Assembly (NCBI RefSeq): GCF_019977195.1
Contig: NZ_AP024643.1
Coordinates: 2,046,001 to 2,110,000, forward strand
Reading direction: 5' to 3'
DNA length: 64,000 nt
DNA from: Arthrobacter sp. StoSoilA2
GTDB lineage: Bacteria; Actinomycetota; Actinomycetes; Actinomycetales; Micrococcaceae
Shown here: positions 32,327 to 40,375 of the stretch, piece by piece
How the letters are laid out: each line of letters starts with the position of its first letter
Numbering within the stretch: the first letter of the stretch is position 1
Position numbers and translations under genes: made by a program
The notes under the pieces: generated by a model
Database searches by the model: none
What the model saw: the letters and a program-made list of their open reading frames with translations, nothing else
What the model was told of the DNA's origin: nothing

Positions 32327-33192
32327 CCGCTTTTGACATGGGCCCAGCTATCCTCTTCTGCCCCGCTAACAGGCCAGATCGGTACGCCAAGGCAATGGAC
32401 AGTGCTGACGCGATTATCCTGGACCTCGAAGACGCCGTGGCTCCCCTCGAACGGCAGAGCGCCAGACAAAGTCTCATCGACAATCCCGTGGATCCCAACA
32501 GAACCATCGTCAGGGTCAATCCAGTGGACACAGGCGACTTCGAGCTGGATCTGCGGGCGCTTAGACAAACCGGCTACCGATACATCATGCTGGCCAAGAC
32601 CGAGACAGCGGACTCCCTGGTCAAGCTGGCAGGCTACTCCGTGATCGCTCTGTGCGAGACAGCCAAGGGGATCCTTAATGCGCCAAGCATTGCGGAGGAA
32701 GGCAACGTCGTAGCCCTCATGTGGGGAGCGGAAGACTTGGTGGCTTCGCTGGGCGGCGTAACCAGCCGAATGGCTAATGGACAGTATCGCGATATTGCCC
32801 TGCACGCCCGTTCCCAGGTGCTCTTAGCGGCAGGTTCGGCTGGAAAGCCCGCACTTGACTCGGTCTACACAAATTTCGCTGACCTTGCGGGATTGAAGAC
32901 GGAGTCCGACGACGCACAGGCAAGCGGATTTGCCGCGAAAGTATCAATCCACCCCGCACAGATGCCGATCATCCGCAGCTCGTTCCTTCCCACGCAGAGT
33001 GAGGTTATGCAGGCCCGGCGGATCCTTGCCGCCGCAGAGAAGACCGGCGGCGTGTTCGCTTTTGAAGGACGCATGGTGGACGAACCAATCTTGCGGCATG
33101 TCCGAAAGGTCCTCGCCCGCGCGGAACGCTCGGGCACCCGTCCAGAAGCAGACAGCAATGTGAGTACGGCCGAGGCGCTTTCCGGTCGCTGA
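32323..33192 (+). CDS. CitE-like beta-hydroxyacyl-CoA lyase (HpcH/HpaI family)
   Basis: A 289-residue aldol-type lyase resembling mycobacterial Rv2498c: LFCPANRPDRYAKAMDSADAIILDLEDAVAP with the metal-site acids, VIALCETAKGI, and LMWGAEDLVASLGG. Family members cleave citramalyl-CoA, malyl-CoA or HMG-CoA; Rv2498c is reported to act on (R)-HMG-CoA. I place the start at TTG 32323, which has AAGGAAGGA upstream and overlaps the MaoC stop; ATG 32338 is the alternative. It ends the carboxylase operon and would release acetyl-CoA plus a keto acid. Confidence 0.88.
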   Translation: MTAFDMGPAILFCPANRPDRYAKAMDSADAIILDLEDAVAPLERQSARQSLIDNPVDPNRTIVRVNPVDTGDFELDLRALRQTGYRYIMLAKTETADSLVKLAGYSVIALCETAKGILNAPSIAEEGNVVALMWGAEDLVASLGGVTSRMANGQYRDIALHARSQVLLAAGSAGKPALDSVYTNFADLAGLKTESDDAQASGFAAKVSIHPAQMPIIRSSFLPTQSEVMQARRILAAAEKTGGVFAFEGRMVDEPILRHVRKVLARAERSGTRPEADSNVSTAEALSGR

Positions 33193-33255
33193 CGAAACGA
33201 AACCATCACAACGAGAGAGCCCCGAGAGTGGGGAACATCAGAGGGTGCCGAAATT

Positions 33256-33498
33256 ATGAGCGCATACATCGAAGACTGGACTTGTTTAGCGGGCCGCATC
33301 ATTTGTATTCGAAGGAACGGCCGACCTGTTCGCATCGGATTGGTCGAGGCAGTCACGCCTGCCGGCGACATGCTGTGGTTACGACGGGGATGGGTCGAAC
33401 CGAGGGCACTCTTTCAAAAGGAATGCGGTTACACAGCGTGGATTCCCCCCGATGCGCCGTACGACTACCCGCCCATCGATCATGTCTACCTGAGTTGA
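33256..33498 (+). CDS. small hypothetical protein, 80 residues
   Basis: I do not recognise it. The 80-residue product is rich in Arg, Trp and Pro (CLAGRIICIRRNGRPVRIGLVEAVTPAGDMLWLRRGWVEPRALF) and looks like a small beta-barrel domain. A protein with a similar layout, basic strand, G-x-V strand, then W-x-W and a GY turn, is at 52829-53149. No membrane or signal segment is present. It follows the catabolic operon by 63 bases. Confidence 0.45.
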   Translation: MSAYIEDWTCLAGRIICIRRNGRPVRIGLVEAVTPAGDMLWLRRGWVEPRALFQKECGYTAWIPPDAPYDYPPIDHVYLS

Positions 33499-33663
33499 AA
33501 TACGATCATGGGCGCGTAGGCACGGACCCGGCGAGGACCGGACAGCTATCTGCGATCTTAGGACATCTCGCGCTACGGCCTCCTCCTACGGTTAAGGACA
33601 GAGGCATTCCGCCTCCTTTGAGTCATCGCTCAAGGCAGCACTCATAAGAAAGAAGGAACCGCC

Positions 33664-33855
33664 ATGAAGTCTCGGCGGATAATCAATGCCTCAAGAGGAG
33701 GCAACACCCGCGGCGCCATGCGTTCGCAAGCGAACCAACAGCGCATTCCGGCCGAGCTTGAAATGTTTGGCCCCTATGACGCTGAGGCCACGGCGCTCAT
33801 CCCCCAGGTGGCTTCGCGCTATCTGGCTGCAACTGGGGCCAGAGATGCCCGGTGA
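33664..33855 (+). CDS. small hypothetical protein, 63 residues
   Basis: A 63-residue basic protein with no recognised family. The evidence for it is a good ribosome site, AGAAGGA, before ATG 33664, and an even amino-acid make-up in the second half (PAELEMFGPYDAEATALIPQVASRYLAATGA). It could be a genuine small protein or chance. Confidence 0.35.
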   Translation: MKSRRIINASRGGNTRGAMRSQANQQRIPAELEMFGPYDAEATALIPQVASRYLAATGARDAR

Positions 33856-34205
33856 TTTTGACGGACGACTGTGCCATCACTCCACCTTTAGTGCCCGCAG
33901 GATGAAAGACGCCGCGTGTTCCCTCCAGCCTGTACCGGACCAGACAACTGGAGTCGGACATACCGAACGAGGACGGCAGACTACAGGGCACCCCCTGCTC
34001 CCACCGCTATCTGCCGAGAGGGAGGGGCCAGAAGGTCGTCTCCTCCTCTCAGCTGCCTGGTTCGGATGGTGGTATGAGACCTAAACGATAAACGAAAGTA
34101 TGGGCCCGAGCTTCGGTCGCTTCAGGTTGGGCCAACAAGCATCCCACCAACTGAACCACGTTGACCTAGATTCGGATTTTTAATGAGCATTCCAGGAGTC
34201 CGACA
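33856..34205. other. intergenic region upstream of the AraC gene
   Basis: About 350 bases without a supported gene. It separates the carboxylase run from the hydroxyquinol cluster and should contain the AraC promoter. Nothing else is recognised. Confidence 0.5.
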
Positions 34206-35219
34206 ATGATGTCTAAACTCGCGATCGAAAGCGGTGCATCTGAAACCGGAGCTAAAACGAGAACGCCGCCTGCGGTGAGTGTGTTCTCCACTAGGAAGGC
34301 TCCCGTGAGTCACCGGGTGGGGTTGTGGGAGGAACGCAACGAGCGGTCGCTGATCGGCCTGAATGTGTCGACACTGGCCAAGGACAGTGTGGTCAGCACC
34401 ATGTACAACCTCAGCCTGAGCCGGCTAAGGTTCACCGAGATCTACGGCAACGACCACATCATCGAACGTGCTGCCTCCAAGATCAGGCAGCTTCCCGCGG
34501 ACTCGGTCCTGTTGTGCCTGCTCCTCGAGGGAAACGCCTTCTACTACCATCAGGACGGGTTCGAGACCCTGGGGGCCGGTGACGCGATTCTGTATGACGC
34601 CGACCGGCCTTTCATGTATGGGTTCCACACGCCCATGAGGCAGCTCATCCTTGAAATGCCCCGCGAGGTCTTCCGGGCAAACACCGGAGGCAGCAGCCCG
34701 GGTAGGCCCCGCGTGCTCAGGGGCAGGGAGAGCGCCGCGGCCGATGAGCACGTGCGCACATTGGCCCGGGTCATTCAAGGCACCCTTCGGTCCACGTCAG
34801 CCCCCGAACCGTTGCTGGAAGATGAAGCCCTTGATCTCTTCGGGCTCCTTGTCGGGTCGAACGCCGGGCCCGCGAGTCAGGAGGCTTACCTCTTGACGGC
34901 CAAGGGCTTTATCCGCAGAAACCTCCACCGCCCGGACCTCACCACCTCGAGCATCGCCCGCGCCGTGGGCATCAGCGACAGGCACCTCGCCCGGGTGTTC
35001 GCAGTGGAGGAATCCTCCGTCGCCCGGTTCGTCATGGACACCCGCCTGGAGCGGGCGTATCAGCTCCTGACCGAGACGGGTTCCGGGCACGTGCAGGTCG
35101 GCGACATTGCCGCCTCCGTGGGATTCGTTTCGGCGGCGCATTTCTCCAGGGCCTTCAGGAACAAGTTCGGATTCACCGCACGCGAGGCCAGGGAGCGGGG
35201 CCGGGCACGCCAGCCGTAG
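34206..35219 (+). CDS. AraC-family regulator of the hydroxyquinol cluster
   Basis: A 337-residue AraC-type activator. The N-terminal cupin-like effector region (about 40-200) includes LLCLLLEGNAFYYHQDGFETLGAGDAILYDADRPFMYGFH. The C-terminal double helix-turn-helix has LTTSSIARAVGISDRHLARVFAVEESSVARFVMDTRLERAYQLL and VGDIAASVGFVSAAHFSRAFRNKFGFTAREAR. It is about 155 bases upstream of, and on the same strand as, the hydroxylase gene, so it is the likely activator of the pathway in response to its aromatic substrate. The start among several upstream codons is not certain. Confidence 0.88.
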   Translation: MMSKLAIESGASETGAKTRTPPAVSVFSTRKAPVSHRVGLWEERNERSLIGLNVSTLAKDSVVSTMYNLSLSRLRFTEIYGNDHIIERAASKIRQLPADSVLLCLLLEGNAFYYHQDGFETLGAGDAILYDADRPFMYGFHTPMRQLILEMPREVFRANTGGSSPGRPRVLRGRESAAADEHVRTLARVIQGTLRSTSAPEPLLEDEALDLFGLLVGSNAGPASQEAYLLTAKGFIRRNLHRPDLTTSSIARAVGISDRHLARVFAVEESSVARFVMDTRLERAYQLLTETGSGHVQVGDIAASVGFVSAAHFSRAFRNKFGFTAREARERGRARQP

Positions 35220-35319
35220 CCCCCGCGGGGGGACCGCACGCCCCCCGGTTTTCGGCCCGCCTTGTCTCGTTCTGCCATGTACTTTGCCGGTTCGCGCCAT
35301 GCCAGGTCAGCCGAGACTG

Positions 35320-35335
35320 TGAGCTGCAACACTCA
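35320..35335. promoter_or_regulatory. imperfect operator TGAG-N8-CTCA before the hydroxylase
   Basis: TGAG CTGCAACA CTCA, 38 bases before the hydroxylase ATG, resembles the ATGAG-N6-CTCAT sites at 20185 and 22887 but with a spacer two bases longer. It may be an activator site or chance. Confidence 0.3.
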
Positions 35336-35373
35336 TTGAAGCGCCCCATACACACAGATGTGAGGAAAATACC

Positions 35374-36564
35374 ATGACGCAGGAACTCGTCGAAGAGACA
35401 AACCAGCTGCACGAAATGAGCGATTTTTCCGATCTGCTCGAACGGCTCCACGCCATCTCCCCGGTGCTCAAGGCCAACGGTGAGGCCAACGAGGCCGGGC
35501 GCCAGCTTACGGACGAAGTGACCGCGGCCCTCCACGAATCTGGCATCTTCCGGCTGGGAATCCCGCGGTCCGTGGGCGGTTACGAGGCCTCGCCCCGGCA
35601 GGTGATCGAGGCCATTGAAACCGTGGCCTACGCCGACGCCTCCGCGGGCTGGGTCGTCATGGCGCTGCAGATGATCACAGGAACCACGGCCGCGTACCTG
35701 GGCGCCGAGGCTATCGGGACGATCTTTCCCGACGGCGGCTACTCGCTGATAGCCGGGCAGGGCACTCGCATGGGCAAGGCCACCGAGGTAGAGGGCGGCT
35801 ACAGGCTCACCGGGTCGTGGAGCTTCGCCTCCGGCATGCCCGAGGCCTCCTGGATCCACACGGCCGCAATCGTGGAGGAAACGGGTGGGGCCCTCATCTT
35901 TACCCTCCCCAAGGAGCAGGCCACGCTCATCGACAACTGGGATGTCATGGGATTGAAGGCCACCGGCAGCATCGATTACGTCTGCGAGGACGTCTTCGTC
36001 CCGACGGCGTTCACCTACACAGCTACCACTATGGAACCTCTCAACGGCGGAGCGCTCTACAAAATGGGGCTGGCGAACATGTCCGGCATCAACCACGCCG
36101 GGTGGGCCCTGGGCGTCGCACGCCGCCTGCTCGATGAGATGCGTGAACTGGCGCAGAAGAAAACCGGCAGCCCCGGCGCCGGCGTGGACACTGAGCAGTA
36201 CTACGCGGAGTATGCCCAGGCCGAGGCGAAGCTCCGCTCCGCCCGGGCGTTCGTTTTCGAGGTCTGGTCCGGCAACGAGGTCACTCTCGGCCGCGGCGAA
36301 AAACTCACCCGCGAGCAGGAAACACTCACGCGGCTGGCGCTGAACAACGCCACCTGGTCCGCGCACGATGTCTGCATGACCGTCTACAAGTGGGCGGCCA
36401 CCGCTGCCCTGCGTTCGGGAGACCTGCAGCGCTTTTTCCGGGACATGCACGCCGGGACGCAGCACGTCACATCTGGTCCGGTCGTCCTGCAGAACTGCGG
36501 CAAGGTCTTGACCGGCCTGGCCGAGGATTCCCAGTGGAGCTACTTCAACCTGGTCAAGAAGTAG
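35374..36564 (+). CDS. acyl-CoA-dehydrogenase-fold flavin monooxygenase (resorcinol hydroxylase type)
   Basis: A 396-residue oxygenase component of a two-component flavin hydroxylase with the acyl-CoA dehydrogenase fold (HsaA/HpaH/GraD type). Visible patterns are ESGIFRLGIPRSVGGYEASPRQVIEAIETVAYADASAGWVVM, GYRLTGSWSFASGMPEASWIHTAA, and NWDVMGLKATGSIDYVCEDVFVP; the acyl-CoA dehydrogenase catalytic Glu region is replaced. Next to hydroxyquinol dioxygenase and maleylacetate reductase genes it most likely makes hydroxyquinol (1,2,4-benzenetriol) from resorcinol or a related phenol. Reduced flavin comes from the next gene. The start is ATG 35374 with GAGGAAA upstream. Confidence 0.87.
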   Translation: MTQELVEETNQLHEMSDFSDLLERLHAISPVLKANGEANEAGRQLTDEVTAALHESGIFRLGIPRSVGGYEASPRQVIEAIETVAYADASAGWVVMALQMITGTTAAYLGAEAIGTIFPDGGYSLIAGQGTRMGKATEVEGGYRLTGSWSFASGMPEASWIHTAAIVEETGGALIFTLPKEQATLIDNWDVMGLKATGSIDYVCEDVFVPTAFTYTATTMEPLNGGALYKMGLANMSGINHAGWALGVARRLLDEMRELAQKKTGSPGAGVDTEQYYAEYAQAEAKLRSARAFVFEVWSGNEVTLGRGEKLTREQETLTRLALNNATWSAHDVCMTVYKWAATAALRSGDLQRFFRDMHAGTQHVTSGPVVLQNCGKVLTGLAEDSQWSYFNLVKK

Positions 36565-36626
36565 CCACCAGCCTGCCCACGCAGAGCCTACACACCGCAC
36601 CGACCCCACACTTTCCAGGAGCGACC

Positions 36627-37202
36627 ATGACATCTCAATCCGCACACCAAGTCCGGCCCGCAGCCGGTCCCGCCTCGGCATTCGCGGAAACGGTCAGCGC
36701 CGACGACTTCAAGGCCGCCTTCCGCAACCATCCGGCCGGCGTGTCGGTCATCACCACCCAGAGCGTCAACGGGCCGGTCGGGCTCACCGCGAGCTCGGTG
36801 TTCTCCGTTTCGGCGAACCCCCCTTTGCTGGTTTTTTCGCTCTCCACGCTTTCCTCGTCCACACCAGCCATCCGCGATGCGGAGACCATCGTCGTCCATC
36901 TCATGGGAGCCGGGCAGCTCGAACTGGCCCAGACGTTCGCGACCAGCGGCATCGACCGCTTCGCCGACACATCGACCTGGTCCCGACTTGTCACGGGAGA
37001 ACCGATACTTCACAGCGCCAACGCGTGGCTGCGCGGCAGGATCGTCAACCGGATGGAGGCCGGGGACTCCACCGTCGTGACCGCCCGGGTGCTTCAGGTT
37101 AGCGTTCCGGACCAGATCGAACACGATGCGGAAAGCACCCGCCCGCTCGTCTACCACAATCGCGCCTGGCATTCGCTGAGCGAAGCCTCGGTCGTTGGGT
37201 AG
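36627..37202 (+). CDS. flavin reductase of the hydroxylase
   Basis: A 191-residue flavin reductase: FKAAFRNHPAGVSVITTQSVNGPVGLTASSVFSVSANPPLLVFSLS, then the late strand AGDSTVVTARVLQV. It delivers reduced flavin to the hydroxylase 62 bases upstream. The start is ATG 36627 with AGGAG upstream; a longer open frame from 36390 overlaps the hydroxylase and is not used. It is related to but distinct from the reductase at 17242-17760, having a longer N-terminus and different sequence, so each oxygenase keeps its own partner. Confidence 0.9.
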   Translation: MTSQSAHQVRPAAGPASAFAETVSADDFKAAFRNHPAGVSVITTQSVNGPVGLTASSVFSVSANPPLLVFSLSTLSSSTPAIRDAETIVVHLMGAGQLELAQTFATSGIDRFADTSTWSRLVTGEPILHSANAWLRGRIVNRMEAGDSTVVTARVLQVSVPDQIEHDAESTRPLVYHNRAWHSLSEASVVG

Positions 37203-37211
37203 GAAGCGGAA

Positions 37212-38276
37212 ATGAGTCTGACGTTCGAGCACACCACCCTCGGGCAGCGTGTGCTGTTCGGGACCGGGCAGGCCGGGGAGAATCTGGCCTCCGAGATCGC
37301 GCGGTTGGGGGCGCAAAGGGTCATGGTCATTGCATCTACATCCCAGTCCGCGGTTGCGGAAAGCATCACGAAGGACGTCGACGTTGCCCTGAACTACGCC
37401 GACGTGGCCCCGCATGTCCCGCTTGAGAAGGCGCAGAAGGGCCGCGCCGCCGCAGCCGAGCTTGGCATCGACCTGTTGGTCTGCGTCGGCGGCGGATCCA
37501 CCATCGGCCTGGCCAAGGCCATCGCGATGACCTCGGGCCTGCCCATCGTCGCGGTGCCAACTACTTATGCGGGTTCCGAAGCGACCAACGTCTGGGGTCT
37601 GACCATGGACGCCCGGAAGACCACCGGCGTCGACGATAAGGTTCTACCGGTCACCGTCATTTACGACGCTCGCCTCACGCTGGCACTGCCCGTGGGGTTG
37701 TCGGTGGCTTCGGGCCTGAACGCACTCGCGCACTGCGTTGACTCGATGTGGGCCCCCCGGGCCGACCCCATCAACCAGACGCTGGCCGCGGAGGGCATCC
37801 GGGCCCTGAACCGTGGGCTGCGCACAATCAAGCGAGATCTACACGACCGCGACGGGCGGGAGGAGACGCTCTATGGCGCGTACCTCTCCGCCGTGGCCTT
37901 CGCCTCGGCAGGATCGGGGATACACCACAAGATCTGCCACGTCGTGGGCGGGGCATACAACATGCCCCACGCCCACACCCACGCCGCCGTGCTTCCCTAC
38001 GTGCTCGCCTTCAACGCACCCTTCGCACCGGAGGCCGAGCGGCGGATCGCAGCGGCGTTCGGCTCTGACACCGCCGTTGAGGGGCTCAGCGCCCTGCGCG
38101 CGGCTCTCGATGCGCCCACCGCGCTGAAAGACTACGGCTTGGCCGAGGAGAACATCCCCGAAGCCGCACAACTCATCCTGCCCTTCATACCCGCTTCGAA
38201 CCCGCGGACCGTCACCGTCGAGAACCTCGAAGCGCTCCTGACCGCTGCCTGGTCCGGCACCACACCTGGACTCTAA
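37212..38276 (+). CDS. maleylacetate reductase
   Basis: A 354-residue iron-containing alcohol dehydrogenase-type enzyme. It reduces maleylacetate, the ring-cleavage product of hydroxyquinol, to 3-oxoadipate with NAD(P)H. The nucleotide-binding region has LVCVGGGSTIGLAKAIAM and the substrate region has PTTYAGSEATNVWGLT. The metal site is in GIHHKICHVVGGAYNMPHAHTHAAVLPY, with the conserved histidines. The start is ATG 37212 with GGAAGCG upstream, nine bases after the reductase. The product then enters the 3-oxoadipate pathway, whose later genes are not in this window. Confidence 0.93.
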   Translation: MSLTFEHTTLGQRVLFGTGQAGENLASEIARLGAQRVMVIASTSQSAVAESITKDVDVALNYADVAPHVPLEKAQKGRAAAAELGIDLLVCVGGGSTIGLAKAIAMTSGLPIVAVPTTYAGSEATNVWGLTMDARKTTGVDDKVLPVTVIYDARLTLALPVGLSVASGLNALAHCVDSMWAPRADPINQTLAAEGIRALNRGLRTIKRDLHDRDGREETLYGAYLSAVAFASAGSGIHHKICHVVGGAYNMPHAHTHAAVLPYVLAFNAPFAPEAERRIAAAFGSDTAVEGLSALRAALDAPTALKDYGLAEENIPEAAQLILPFIPASNPRTVTVENLEALLTAAWSGTTPGL

Positions 38277-38285
38277 GGACCCGCT

Positions 38286-39203
38286 ATGACCGCACCCTCA
38301 TCAGCACAACCGATCTCCTCCGAGCAGGCCGCCGTCGAGCTACAACTCGTGGACACCGTCGTCGCTTCTTTCCACAAGACTGAAGATCCTCGCCTCAAAG
38401 AGATCATGCAGTCCCTGACCCGGCACCTGCATAACTTCGTCCGTGAAGTACGCCTTACCGAAGACGAGTGGAACACCGGGATCGAATTCCTTACCGCCTC
38501 GGGCCACATCACCGATGCCAAACGCCAGGAATTCATCCTGCTCTCGGACGTGCTGGGCCTGTCGATGCAGACCATCGCCATCAACAACACCATGCACACC
38601 GGCGTCGCCGCCGCCACCGAAGCCACAGTTTTCGGGCCCTTCTTTGTGGACGACGCACCCGAAATCCCGCCTGGTGGCGACATAGCCGGCGGTGCGGCAG
38701 GCCAGCCCTGCTGGGTCGAGGGAACCGTCACCGACACCGACGGGAACCCGGTTCCACGGGCGCGCATCGAAGTGTGGGAAGCGGACGACGACGGCTTCTA
38801 CGACGTCCAGTACACCGACGGAAGGGTCGCCGGACGGGCCCACCTTTTCGCCGACGAGAACGGCAAGTACGCGTTCTGGGGACTCACCCCGACCCCCTAC
38901 CCGATCCCGCACGACGGACCGGTGGGGAAAATGCTCGAGGCCGTGGGCAGGTCCCCTATGCGCGCATCCCATCTGCATTTCATGGTCACCGCCCCCGGCC
39001 TGCGGACCATCGTGACGCACATCTTCGTGGACGGAGACCCCCAGATTGAGATTGGCGACTCCGTGTTCGGCGTAAAGGAATCCCTCATCAAGAAGTTCGA
39101 ACAGCAGGCGCCCGGCAGTCCCACTCCCGACGGCCGCGGCCTCGGCAACCAGACCTGGGCCCGTACGCGCTTCGACATCGTCCTTGCCCCCAAAGGCGCC
39201 TAG
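38286..39203 (+). CDS. hydroxyquinol 1,2-dioxygenase (intradiol)
   Basis: A 305-residue intradiol ring-cleaving dioxygenase. The N-terminal helical dimerisation domain (RLKEIMQSLTRHLHNFVREVRLTEDEWNTGIEFLTASGHI) precedes the non-haem iron domain: FGPFFVDDAPEIPPGGDI, VEGTVTDTDGNPVPRARIEVWEADDDGFYDVQY, PTPYPIPHDGPVG with a Tyr ligand, and RASHLHFMV with the two His ligands. The length and N-domain are those of hydroxyquinol or catechol dioxygenases; the maleylacetate reductase neighbour favours hydroxyquinol. It follows that gene by nine bases. Confidence 0.92.
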   Translation: MTAPSSAQPISSEQAAVELQLVDTVVASFHKTEDPRLKEIMQSLTRHLHNFVREVRLTEDEWNTGIEFLTASGHITDAKRQEFILLSDVLGLSMQTIAINNTMHTGVAAATEATVFGPFFVDDAPEIPPGGDIAGGAAGQPCWVEGTVTDTDGNPVPRARIEVWEADDDGFYDVQYTDGRVAGRAHLFADENGKYAFWGLTPTPYPIPHDGPVGKMLEAVGRSPMRASHLHFMVTAPGLRTIVTHIFVDGDPQIEIGDSVFGVKESLIKKFEQQAPGSPTPDGRGLGNQTWARTRFDIVLAPKGA

Positions 39204-39231
39204 AAGCAACCCGACCTAAGGAAGTTTCCCC

Positions 39232-40329
39232 ATGGGACCTACAACTGCTCCCCATCGTGCCGCCAACCCGCTCATCACCTCAAGACGGGGTCAGATTTGG
39301 ATTGCCGGCGAAAAAATCTCCGGTACATACGGCACCCTTCAACGCGCGCCGCTCTTTGCATCGTGGGAGGCGCCCGAGACGGTAATCCATCCCTGCCCGC
39401 TGGTCCTCATCCACGGAGGGGGTGGGCAGGGAACGGACTGGACCGGCACGCCCGATGGACGGCCAGGCTGGGCGACCAGGTTTGTCGAGGCCGGTTTCGT
39501 TGTGTACGTGGTTGACCGCCCTGGCCACGGACGATCCCCCTATCATCCCGGTGTGGTTGGCGAGATGGGGGCGCCGTTCCCTTACGAAGTCGCCAAGTCG
39601 CTCTTCTATCCCGACGACGCAGCCACCGAGCAAACCCAATGGTCATACTCCCGCACCAGTGAATCGGACGAAGTTGATCAGTTGGTCGCCGCGATGGGCC
39701 CCCTGCCAGAGGACCTCGCGGAGTCCCAGAGAATGGATGCCGAGCGTCTGGGCCGCCTCCTGGACCTGACCGGCCCCGCCGTCCTGGTCACGCATTCCGC
39801 CGGCGCACCCGCGGGCTGGCTCACTGCCAACGAACGCCCGGACCTCGTCAAGGCGATCGTCGCGGTGGAACCGATAGGGCCGGCCTTTGCCGAGTTCCCT
39901 GGAATTGGCCGGCTGGACTGGGGACTGACGGCCGCCCCCATGACCTACGAACCCGATCGTGAAAGTGCCGAGGAAGCCTTCAACGCCGCAGCCGGAACAC
40001 TTAAGATCCCGGCTTTGAGAGGGACGCCCGTTGCGGTCCTCACAGGGGGCGCATCTGTCTTCGCAGCCTTCGCCCCGCAAGTCGTCGACTTTCTCCAAAC
40101 CGCAGGCGCTTCCGTGGAATGGATCCATCTGCCTGAACAAGGGATAGAGGGGAACGGCCACGGACTGATCTTTGAAGCCAACTCTGACGAAATCGCCCGG
40201 CTCGTTGCAGACTGGATAGCAACCAGGATCGCCCACAATGCGCCCCTGGATACGTCCACCTCCCGCAGTGATCCGGAGATTGTTCTGGCCCCAGGGAAGG
40301 GCGTGGTTTCGCTGGCCGGAACTCCGTAG
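39232..40329 (+). CDS. alpha/beta hydrolase of the hydroxyquinol cluster
   Basis: A 365-residue hydrolase with the oxyanion region PLVLIHGGGGQGTDWTG, the nucleophile Ser in LVTHSAGAPAGW, and the base His in GNGHGLIFE. It lacks a signal peptide. It sits 28 bases after the dioxygenase and so is probably the last gene of the operon. This family of about 350 residues includes esterases and ring-opening lactonases; a role in freeing the phenol from an ester, or hydrolysing a lactone of the ring-cleavage product, would fit, but neither is shown by sequence. Confidence 0.85.
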   Translation: MGPTTAPHRAANPLITSRRGQIWIAGEKISGTYGTLQRAPLFASWEAPETVIHPCPLVLIHGGGGQGTDWTGTPDGRPGWATRFVEAGFVVYVVDRPGHGRSPYHPGVVGEMGAPFPYEVAKSLFYPDDAATEQTQWSYSRTSESDEVDQLVAAMGPLPEDLAESQRMDAERLGRLLDLTGPAVLVTHSAGAPAGWLTANERPDLVKAIVAVEPIGPAFAEFPGIGRLDWGLTAAPMTYEPDRESAEEAFNAAAGTLKIPALRGTPVAVLTGGASVFAAFAPQVVDFLQTAGASVEWIHLPEQGIEGNGHGLIFEANSDEIARLVADWIATRIAHNAPLDTSTSRSDPEIVLAPGKGVVSLAGTP

Positions 40330-40375
40330 GACGGCGTAGATTCGGCTCTGAGTGAAACCTTCGAAGGAGTCAACG

